Assembly: GCA_017446045.1 (NCBI GenBank)
Contig: JAFSRP010000003.1
Coordinates: 35,111-99,110, forward strand
Direction: 5' to 3'
Length of the DNA stretch: 64,000 nucleotides
Source of the DNA: Lachnospiraceae bacterium
GTDB taxonomy: Bacteria; Bacillota; Clostridia; Lachnospirales; Lachnospiraceae
Below, one piece after another: positions 41,974 through 47,982 of the stretch. Within the stretch, counting starts at the first letter, position 1. Each line of letters starts with the position of its first letter. Under the pieces are notes generated by a model. That model did no database searches and was not told where the DNA came from. It was given only the letters and a program-made list of their open reading frames with translations. A program made the position numbers and the translations under genes.

Positions 41974-42850
41974 ATAACTCGCCCAACATGGCTCTTACAC
42001 AGTTTGCAGCTTCAAAATCCTTGTTTCCCATCCCATAGCCGATCTTTTCAATACACATGACCGGCTTCCGGCCGAACGTGTCCGCGAAATGACGGAGAAG
42101 TGCAGCGCCTGTCGGTGTACACAGCTCCGATTGGATGCCGTTGTCATATACGGGGATCCCTTCAAGCAGAAATGCCGTGGCGGGTGCGGGAACCGGCATC
42201 AGGCCGTGCGCACAGCGTACAAACCCACAGCCTGTATTTACAGGCGAAGCGATCACCTTATCGGGATGGATCTTATGCATCAGCATACAGACCGCCGTCA
42301 CATCTGCGACCGCGTCCATACTGCCCACTTCATGAAAATGGATCTCTTCTACAGGAACACCGTGGGCGCGGCTTTCCGCATCCGCGATCAGTTTGTAGAC
42401 CTCCAGCACTTCATTGCGGATCTCCTCCGGAAGCTGCATGTGATCTTTTAAGATATGGCGGATGCCATCCATGTTGCTATGGCTGTGTCCATGTTTGTGA
42501 TCGTGACCATCGCCGTGATCGTGACTGTGCTCATGATCGTGGCTGTGCTCATGATCGTGACTGTGTTCGTGACCGTGGCTGTGCTCATGATCGTGATCAT
42601 GCTCATGATCATGACTGTGCTCGTGATCGTGTGCGCCCTCCTGGACACCATTGACCAGGACTGTCATGTGCGTGCCGCAAATACCGCACCTGACCGCCGG
42701 ATCCGCGCGGAAGCTGACGTTCGGGATCCCCAGCCCATTCAGCTCTTCAACGAATGACTCCTGCTCCTCTTTCGGCAGCAGTTCCAGCAGCGCCGCGCTG
42801 AGCATATCGCCGGCAGCCCCCATTCCACAGTCTAAGTACAATACTTTCAT
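41966..42850 (-). CDS. larC: LarC1-type nickel-insertion protein with His-rich region, LarC2 half absent
   Basis: 294 residues. The N-terminus MKVLYLDCGMGAAGDMLSA and the segments VEEIHFHEVGSMDAVADVTAV and TNTGCGFVRCAHGLMPVPAPAT-like (here VNTGCGFVRCAHGLMPVPAP) identify LarC, which inserts nickel into the pincer nucleotide of lactate racemase-type enzymes. Residues about 75-125 are an unusually long His/Asp/Glu repeat (HDHEHSHDHEHS units), a likely nickel store. The protein stops after CVRAMLGELYV, where the LarC2 domain would begin; in lactobacilli the two halves are joined by frameshifting, but no second half exists here because a methyltransferase gene starts within the last 8 bases. No larA, larB or larE is in the window. 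Confidence 0.85.
   Translation of the reverse strand: MKVLYLDCGMGAAGDMLSAALLELLPKEEQESFVEELNGLGIPNVSFRADPAVRCGICGTHMTVLVNGVQEGAHDHEHSHDHEHDHDHEHSHGHEHSHDHEHSHDHEHSHDHGDGHDHKHGHSHSNMDGIRHILKDHMQLPEEIRNEVLEVYKLIADAESRAHGVPVEEIHFHEVGSMDAVADVTAVCMLMHKIHPDKVIASPVNTGCGFVRCAHGLMPVPAPATAFLLEGIPVYDNGIQSELCTPTGAALLRHFADTFGRKPVMCIEKIGYGMGNKDFEAANCVRAMLGELYV
42478..42642 (-). repeat. Imprecise tandem repeats encoding the LarC His-rich segment
   Basis: GTGATCGTGACTGTGCTCAT-like units recur with periods of about 12-24 bases and encode HDHEHS repeats. Such tracts can change in copy number, so the metal-binding segment may vary between strains. Confidence 0.75.
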
Positions 42851-42939
42851 GCTGATTCCTTTCCGTACCTCGGTTTTTTATGACAGAACGATCCAGTTCC
42901 GGATCGCTGTGTTCCTTTTTTTCAGGGCCCCGGAACCAT

Positions 42940-43671
42940 TTATTTCCTCGCCCAGAACAGAAACAGCGGCGCATCCGACAGGTCTCTCTCCTGAAGGATC
43001 CTTTTCCCTGCTTCTTCATCCGCGCCGGCATCCGTAAACCCGATCGCTTTGGCGGTGCTGACATCCCACAAGGGCCGCCGAAGCATGCCTGCAGGCATTG
43101 CGAGGGTGATCTCCGCATTTTCCCGGACCAGGTCAGCCGTCATGCCGAAATGCCCATATACGCCTTCCGGATCAATATACGAATTCTTCTGGTTCTCATT
43201 GCGGACATTCCGGGCATAATCCGCGTCGAAATTGATGAGAACGCCGCCCTTGCGAAGGATCCTGTACCAGTCACGGTATGCCTTTTCCGGATCCGGCAGT
43301 GTCCAGGTCAGATTGCGCGTAACGATGGCATCAAAAGATCCGTCGTCAAACGTGGTCGCCTGCGCATCCATCAGCAGGAAATCTGCCTCTATGTCCGACT
43401 GCTCTGCCATTTTCCGCGCTTCCCCGATCATTGCCGGGGTCAGGTCGATTCCCGTCAGCCGGTGCCCGAGCGCAGTCAGAATAATGGAAAAATATCCGGT
43501 CCCGGTGCCCGCGTCGAGAATGTCCAGCGTCCGGCCTTCCGGGAGATAGCGCGTGATCTCCTCGATCCAGCGGTCTGTAATGCCGTCTTCGAGTTCATTC
43601 CTGCGGACCGCGCTGAAATAGGGCGCTCTTTGGGTCCAGTAATCTTTAACTCTCTCCTGAAGTGATCTCAT
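42940..43671 (-). CDS. Class I SAM-dependent methyltransferase (third of three)
   Basis: 243 residues. N-terminal YWTQRAPYFSAVRRNELED, SAM motif I ILDAGTGTGYFSIILTALG, acidic LTGIDLTPAMIGEARK, then TRNLTWTLPDPEKAYRDWYR and LRKGGVLINFDADYARN. It is a paralogue of the methyltransferase at 41197-41973. It is first in the operon methyltransferase-larC-methyltransferase, 89 bases before larC, and is preceded by the second attenuator-like leader and a LysR-type operator. Substrate unknown; the context suggests a metal cofactor or a metallophore. Confidence 0.88.
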   Translation of the reverse strand: MRSLQERVKDYWTQRAPYFSAVRRNELEDGITDRWIEEITRYLPEGRTLDILDAGTGTGYFSIILTALGHRLTGIDLTPAMIGEARKMAEQSDIEADFLLMDAQATTFDDGSFDAIVTRNLTWTLPDPEKAYRDWYRILRKGGVLINFDADYARNVRNENQKNSYIDPEGVYGHFGMTADLVRENAEITLAMPAGMLRRPLWDVSTAKAIGFTDAGADEEAGKRILQERDLSDAPLFLFWARK

Positions 43672-43780
43672 ATGCTTTACAGCCGCTCCCGCTTTGCATT
43701 TTTTCTATGATCAGCCACCCGGTACATATCCTCTGAAAGGCAAGCCGGTAATTCTGCATTCATTAATCCTGAACTTAAGC

Positions 43781-43830
43781 AAAAAAAAGCATACGGTCTT
43801 CTTCTGAAAGCCGTGTGCCTTCATTGCACA
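43781..43830 (-). promoter_or_regulatory. Attenuator-like leader of the methyltransferase-larC operon, copy 2
   Basis: On the minus strand a hairpin (arms 43818-43806 and 43801-43789, loop AGAA) is followed by T8. TGTGC-AATGAAG-GCACA (43830-43814) forms a mutually exclusive short hairpin. The block matches 40857-40899 in about 38 of 43 positions, including both pairing alternatives. TATGTAT lies just upstream in both copies. It is about 110 bases before the methyltransferase start. Confidence 0.6.
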
Positions 43831-43912
43831 TTTCATATATACATAACATTCCTGACTGGCTTCCACAAGCCTCCCGGGGGGATACGGACCTGCTGTAAGG
43901 CCTGCCGCTTTT

Positions 43913-43931
43913 CCATACGCAAAATGTATGG
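43913..43931. promoter_or_regulatory. CCATAC-N7-GTATGG operator between the small ORF and the larC operon
   Basis: Read on the minus strand this 19-base dyad differs from the asnB operator (34040-34058) at one position, including its non-palindromic centre. It sits between the divergent larC operon and the 24-codon ORF, so it could control either or both. Confidence 0.7.
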
Positions 43932-44037
43932 ACACCCATCTTTTATCTATATTTTACAAAAATCGGGACCGGCAGTATGATGAAGCCAGAAAAAGAAAAG
44001 CACTCCGGTTTTTAAAAATAGAAAGAAGGTAAGCAAA

Positions 44038-44112
44038 ATGAAGACCGTGATCATGTACCTTGAAGAGATCCTCGAAGAATACTACGCCGAATTCCGTAAC
44101 GGCAGGGTATAA
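44038..44112 (+). CDS. 24-residue small ORF, function unknown
   Basis: The ORF encodes a peptide starting MKTVIMYLEEILEEYYAEF and ending RNGRV. It has a strong AAGAAGG ribosome binding site 8 bases before the ATG. It lies 106 bases downstream of the CCATAC-N7-GTATGG operator; a TATATT box at 43948-43953 could be its -10 element. A good terminator follows at 44193-44225, so a transcript of about 270 bases is expected. The peptide is amphipathic and rich in Glu and Tyr, with no signal peptide. It could be a regulatory or leader peptide, a small partner protein or a substrate of a neighbouring enzyme. I do not recognise it. Confidence 0.55.
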   Translation: MKTVIMYLEEILEEYYAEFRNGRV

Positions 44113-44192
44113 GACGGAACTGCCGGAATGAGATAAGCGTCAGCGATCTGACAAATGATCTGACAAGAAGATATCAAAAAATCTAAAAAAAG

Positions 44193-44225
44193 CGGAAGCG
44201 CCTGTGGACCGGGTGCTTCCGTTTT
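44193..44225 (+). terminator. Terminator downstream of the 24-residue ORF
   Basis: CGGAAGCGCC pairs with GG(G)TGCTTCCG (8-base loop), followed by TTTTC. The stem is preceded by A-rich sequence. Confidence 0.75.
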
Positions 44226-44239
44226 CATTATTTTAGGCA

Positions 44240-44550
44240 GCTCAGAATTTGCCATCATAAAACCGGCCGGTTTGGTTTGCATAATCTCGACATTTTCAAT
44301 ATACGGAACTTCTTCATTTTTATACGGTTCAGGATCCGTCTATCTGGGACAGTGAAAGGGTTCGATGCCCAAAAATGCTACAAAAAAGCAGAAAAATGCT
44401 GAAAACGTAGCATAAAAATCGAAAACCGATCGAAATGCAGGATCGCCATGCTACAGAAAAGACGGAAAAAGGAAAATGCGTAGCAGAAAGTTTACATAAT
44501 TCGAATAATATGCTACGGATCACAGGCTTTTTCATCATTTGCGTAGCATT
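44240..44550. repeat. Intergenic repeat element, copy B (ATGCTAC word, alternating orientation)
   Basis: CATAAAACCGGCC, TTTGGTTT, CATAAT and TCAATATACGGA blocks (44255-44310) match the minus strand of copy A (8920-8990). Next to them the 7-base word ATGCTAC occurs six times in strictly alternating orientation: 44375, 44407, 44448, 44480, 44510 and 44543 (the fourth copy keeps only GTAGCA). These form three successive inverted pairs. AGTTTACATAA at 44489 also recurs in copy A. The rest of 44226-44740 shows no credible gene; a 113-codon frame at 44435 crosses the palindromes and lacks a clear ribosome binding site. Confidence 0.65.
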
Positions 44551-44740
44551 TTTGTGGTTTTTAGCTTCAGAGCCTCTTTGTCATCGGATTTGGATAATGA
44601 AAGGAAACCTCTTAGCAGGGCTGAACGATATGGCAGCCACAGAAAAATGGCGGCCACAGATAAAATGCCCGTATGGTAAGGGCTCTCTCATTTTTTTACA
44701 GCTACACTTTCTGTCCGCCCTGTATTTTATCCCCCCACTC

Positions 44741-44784
44741 AAAAAAAACGCCGATCACCCTTACATACCTGGATGATCAGCGGC
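44741..44784 (-). terminator. Terminator of the MgtC gene
   Basis: On the minus strand GCCGCTGATCA (44784-44774) pairs with TGATCGGCG (44757-44749) with a small bulge, followed by T8. Confidence 0.8.
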
Positions 44785-44845
44785 AATAAAACAAACACAT
44801 TTTACCCTGTTGCCCTGTAACTTGGTTTTTCGCTCGATGCTGCTT

Positions 44846-45565
44846 TTACGTATCCTGCAGCTGCAGGCCCACGATCTCCGGATGCTCCTTCGAGAACTCC
44901 AGGACCTCCTCCAGTGTCAGCGGATTATGTGCACGGGAGGTGATCGTCAGAATCACCGTCTCCGTATCCTTTCTCAGCGAGCTGCTGTCGATGATGCTCG
45001 CATGCCCTGCCAGGAGCTGCAGCACCTCATCCGTGCACGCAGGTCCGTGGAAGCGGAGCTCGAGCTTCTGCTCGGTCATAACATCATTGTCAAACGGATG
45101 CCGGTGAAGCAGGATCTGCAGCAGGAGCAGCAGGATGGTTTCCGTGATGCCGACCCAGTACATGCCGGCGCCGATCGCCATACCGACTGCCGCGGTCGCC
45201 CACATGCCGGCCGCCGTCGTCAGGCCGTGTATCGAGTTCCTGCCCTGCTTGAAAATGATACCCGCGCCGAGGAAGGAAATACCACTCACGACCTGGGCTG
45301 CGATCCGCGCCGCATCGGCGCCCCGGATGCCGGGGGTCTCCCCGATCACCAGATCCTGGAAAGCGTACTTCGAAAGGATCATGAATACGGAGGCCGTCAT
45401 GGCCACGATACAGTGCGTACGGACTCCGGCGCCCTTCAGCCTCCGCGAGCGTTCCATGCCCACCAGCATTCCAAGTACGGCTGCGAGCACGATCCGCAGC
45501 GCGAATTCCAGGTTATCATAGCGCGTCAGCGTCGTTTCCAGCAGATATGAGGCATTCCCGATCAT
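44846..45565 (-). CDS. MgtC/SapB family membrane protein
   Basis: 239 residues. The N-terminal half has four or five membrane helices with the MgtC signature: RIVLAAVLGMLVGMERSRR, AGVRTHCIVAMTAS, and SGISFLGAGIIFKQG followed by IHGLTTAAGMWATAAVGMA. The C-terminal part (about 155-239) is soluble and ACT-like. Family members are linked to magnesium or phosphate stress; many are of unknown role in commensals. It has its own extended -10 promoter and a leader of about 85 bases with two small hairpins (GGCGGG-TT-CCCGCC and AACGAT-CCAG-ATCGTT). Confidence 0.9.
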   Translation of the reverse strand: MIGNASYLLETTLTRYDNLEFALRIVLAAVLGMLVGMERSRRLKGAGVRTHCIVAMTASVFMILSKYAFQDLVIGETPGIRGADAARIAAQVVSGISFLGAGIIFKQGRNSIHGLTTAAGMWATAAVGMAIGAGMYWVGITETILLLLLQILLHRHPFDNDVMTEQKLELRFHGPACTDEVLQLLAGHASIIDSSSLRKDTETVILTITSRAHNPLTLEEVLEFSKEHPEIVGLQLQDT

Positions 45566-45655
45566 GGCTTCTGATTCCTTCCCGAACGATCTGGATCGTT
45601 AAAATTGCTCTCCGGCGGGTTCCCGCCCTGAAAGGACGGCATACCCCTTACCTGT

Positions 45656-45664
45656 ATTCTAGCA
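45656..45664 (-). promoter_or_regulatory. Extended -10 promoter of the MgtC gene
   Basis: On the minus strand TGC-TAGAAT (45664-45656) forms an extended -10 element about 90 bases before the start; no good -35 box was seen. Confidence 0.45.
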
Positions 45665-45687
45665 CAATACCATAAAATAAAAAATGC

Positions 45688-45720
45688 CGGATGCCGGGAA
45701 TAATGAAAAGCAGGCATCCG
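45688..45720 (-). terminator. Terminator of the DUF3842 gene
   Basis: On the minus strand CGGATGCC and GGCATCCG form a perfect 8-bp stem (17-base loop) followed by GCATTTTTTATTTT. Confidence 0.8.
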
Positions 45721-45798
45721 ACTGTCAGGGCTCTGTCTGTCAGGGATCCGTCCTTCCGCAGTTTCCCCCGGAAACAGGGGCAATGCCTCCGGTCCCGG

Positions 45799-46230
45799 TC
45801 AGTCGTCCTCCTCCAGAGTCGCGGCAAGATGCCGGACCGCGTCCGTGATCAGCTTGCCTACACTGAAATCGGATACGCCCGCGATGTAGTTATCGCAGTT
45901 GTTGAACGGCACCATGATGCGCTTGGCATCCGCCTGCGCGATGGAACGGGCGATTTCCGGCGTGATTTCTCCCAGCATGGCATCCGCGATGACCATGCCG
46001 ACCGGGCCGATGATCAGGTCAGCCTTTCTGCAGACGACACGGACCGCGTTCTCTCCGGTCGCCGCCTCGTCCGCGCCAGCCTTCATCATGGCGCTTGTGG
46101 CCGCAAAGTTGGTCCCCACCGCTATGACGTGCGCATCCAGGGCCTCCTTCCGGATCAGCATGATGATCTGCTTGCCCAGGCCGCCGCCCTGCGCGTCCAC
46201 TACCATTACTGTTTTCTGTCTGTCTGCCAT
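45799..46230 (-). CDS. DUF3842 family protein
   Basis: 143 residues from the ATG at 46230, which has GGGGGA seven bases upstream; the longer frame upstream has no site. The Rossmann-like N-terminus TVMVVDAQGGGLGKQIIMLI, then VIAVGTNFAATSAMMKAGAD and GPVGMVIADAMLGEITPE identify the DUF3842 family of Clostridia, whose role is unknown. The repeated NCDNYIAGVSDFSVGKLI end is typical. It is a single-gene unit divergent from the TIM-barrel gene. Confidence 0.8.
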   Translation of the reverse strand: MADRQKTVMVVDAQGGGLGKQIIMLIRKEALDAHVIAVGTNFAATSAMMKAGADEAATGENAVRVVCRKADLIIGPVGMVIADAMLGEITPEIARSIAQADAKRIMVPFNNCDNYIAGVSDFSVGKLITDAVRHLAATLEEDD

Positions 46231-46328
46231 CTGCTTTTCCCCCATAGGAATGAATAGGAATGATCCTTTTGCTCCGGGCGCATGCTCCGGACTCAGATAG
46301 TTCACATACTTTATACCGGGCCCACACG

Positions 46329-46374
46329 GACCGAATTCATTACGCCGGACGCAAACGGATCGCATTCATTATAA
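46329..46374 (-). repeat. Imperfect direct repeat upstream of the DUF3842 gene
   Basis: CGGACCGAATTCATTA (46329-46344) and CGGATCGCATTCATTA (46359-46374) match at 14 of 16 bases, 30 bases apart. Three helical turns between copies would put two regulator-binding sites on one DNA face. Confidence 0.35.
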
Positions 46375-46409
46375 AAGAACGCTTCGTGTTTCGCAACCAC
46401 GCAGACCTG

Positions 46410-46426
46410 GTATTATGATATAATAC
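46410..46426 (+). promoter_or_regulatory. Palindrome over the -10 box of the TIM-barrel gene
   Basis: GTATTAT-GAT-ATAATAC is a perfect 7-bp inverted repeat that contains TATAAT (46419-46424), about 45 bases before the start. The -35 box is weak. This looks like a repressor-operator overlap. Confidence 0.5.
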
Positions 46427-46469
46427 AGGTATATTCCCCGCAGTATCTAGACGAGAAAGGACAGGATCT

Positions 46470-47255
46470 ATGAAATACGGATTTGCTACACCGTTTGCCA
46501 GCTCGCAGCAGGTACCCGAATTTGATTTTTACAAGGCTTTGAAGGACGCGGGATATGACTTCCTGGAGCTTCCCGGCACCCTGATCAACAACATTGATGA
46601 CGACGAATTCCAAAAGCTTGCCGATTACCTGGACGAGATCGGAATGAAGTCCGAAGGGCTCTGCTCGCTGTTTCCCGGAAGGATCAAATTCTTCGACATC
46701 GGAGGCGACGAGCTGGAAGAGTACATCGACTGGATCTTTGATAAGGCCCGCCTGCTCGGTGCACGCAAGATCGGCTTCGGAAGCGGCGGCTGCAGAAGGC
46801 TCCCTGCCGGCATGGACCGCGCAGAGGGCATGGAGATCTTTACCGACAAGGTCAGAAAGCACATCGTACCCTATCTCGATAAATATGACTACGAAATGGT
46901 CTTGGAGCCTTTCACCCCGGCGGAGACCGATTTCATCAACACCGCGGCGGAAGGCGCGGAAGCTGTCCGCAGGATCGGGAGCAGCCGCATCGGCCTTCTG
47001 GAGGACACACTGCATATGATCGGTGCCGGCGAGGATCCGGTGCAGGTCGTGAAGGAATACGGGGACCTGATCCGCCATATCCATATCAGTGAGCCCGAAC
47101 GCGTACTTCCCGTGGAGCAGTACAGCGAAAAATGCCTTCGCTGCGTGCAGGCATTTGCCGGATCCGGCTATGACGGTACGATCTGCTTTGAGACAGCATG
47201 TGCCGACCGCAAGGACCTTGCCGTAGCTTTGAAGACACTTAAGAAACTATGGTAA
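46470..47255 (+). CDS. Sugar phosphate isomerase/epimerase-like TIM-barrel protein
   Basis: 261 residues of the AP-endonuclease-2/xylose-isomerase-like fold. Visible features are the KYGFATPFASSQQVP start, GYDFLELPGTLINNI, the glutamate strand in EMVLEPFTPAETDFINT, LLEDTLHMIGAGEDP and the His in RHIHISEPERVLP. The Glu/Asp/His set suits a divalent-metal site of an isomerase or epimerase. Substrate unknown. GAAAGGA precedes the start. The following gene overlaps by 7 bases. Confidence 0.85.
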   Translation: MKYGFATPFASSQQVPEFDFYKALKDAGYDFLELPGTLINNIDDDEFQKLADYLDEIGMKSEGLCSLFPGRIKFFDIGGDELEEYIDWIFDKARLLGARKIGFGSGGCRRLPAGMDRAEGMEIFTDKVRKHIVPYLDKYDYEMVLEPFTPAETDFINTAAEGAEAVRRIGSSRIGLLEDTLHMIGAGEDPVQVVKEYGDLIRHIHISEPERVLPVEQYSEKCLRCVQAFAGSGYDGTICFETACADRKDLAVALKTLKKLW

Positions 47256-47971
47256 TGAAAAAGGAACTGCCGCGAAACTTTACGGCCGGGCTGTCCCGAC
47301 CTTATATTTCGGTGCGCCGTGACGGCGCCCCCTCTTACGGGGGAAGCCAGAACTGGTTCGGCGGAATGATCCGGATCTGCGGCTGCGCCGTGATCGGCGC
47401 CGCGGACCTGCTCTGGTACCTGAAGGGTGCGAAAGATCCGACACCCGAGGAATATGACTCCCACGTCCTGAAGACCCGGAAGTCTTTCTTCCTGATCCCT
47501 TTCCGGGGCCTTCCGGGCATTGTGACGCCGCCTCTCCTCGGGCTGAGTCTTCAAAAGAACGGCCTGCCCTATACCGCCCGGTGGGGTGCCGGACGGGCCG
47601 GGATCCGCAGGGCCGCCGCGGTAATGATCAGAAATGACATCCCCGTGCCGGTCTGTATCGGTCCCTGCCTGCATCAGCTCGGCGCCGCGCCCCTTTACCG
47701 GGGGCTCCGGCTCTACGAGAAGCGTGCGGGACAGGATAAGGACAAGCCCTCCTATGTCTGGGTCAAGACCATCCGGAACCATTTTGTTGTCATGACCGGC
47801 ATCCAGGGACATTGGGGCCGAGTCTCCAGCTGGGGCCGCGAGTACTATATCGACCTAAAAGAATTCGAAGAGCTGTCCCGCAGGGATGCCTTCGGTGCCT
47901 TTACGAACATCATCCGGATCATCCCACGGGGCAGCTCCCGTATCAATTATTATCTGCTTAGATCTTCCTGA
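47249..47971 (+). CDS. C39-like cysteine-peptidase-fold protein, function unknown
   Basis: 240 residues, coupled to the TIM-barrel gene by overlap. The segment GSQNWFGGMIRICGCAVIGAADLLWYL resembles the catalytic-Cys helix start of C39-like papain-fold proteins. VKTIRNHFVVMTGIQGHWGR would supply the His, and REYYIDLKEFEELSR may follow with an acidic residue. There is no signal peptide or membrane anchor, so it is probably cytoplasmic. The pairing with a sugar-isomerase-like gene gives no obvious pathway. Assignment rests on motif resemblance only. Confidence 0.5.
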   Translation: MVMKKELPRNFTAGLSRPYISVRRDGAPSYGGSQNWFGGMIRICGCAVIGAADLLWYLKGAKDPTPEEYDSHVLKTRKSFFLIPFRGLPGIVTPPLLGLSLQKNGLPYTARWGAGRAGIRRAAAVMIRNDIPVPVCIGPCLHQLGAAPLYRGLRLYEKRAGQDKDKPSYVWVKTIRNHFVVMTGIQGHWGRVSSWGREYYIDLKEFEELSRRDAFGAFTNIIRIIPRGSSRINYYLLRSS

Positions 47972-47982
47972 TCTTCTTATGA

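Noticed and set aside
41960-41980. Programmed frameshift producing full LarC
   Set aside because: There is no slippery sequence and no LarC2-coding sequence downstream; a methyltransferase begins within the last codons.
44435-44776. 113-codon plus-strand frame
   Set aside because: It crosses the inverted ATGCTAC words of the repeat element and the MgtC terminator, has no clear ribosome binding site and resembles nothing.
44846-45565. Virulence-linked MgtC
   Set aside because: Membership of the MgtC/SapB family alone does not indicate virulence; no other pathogenicity genes are near.
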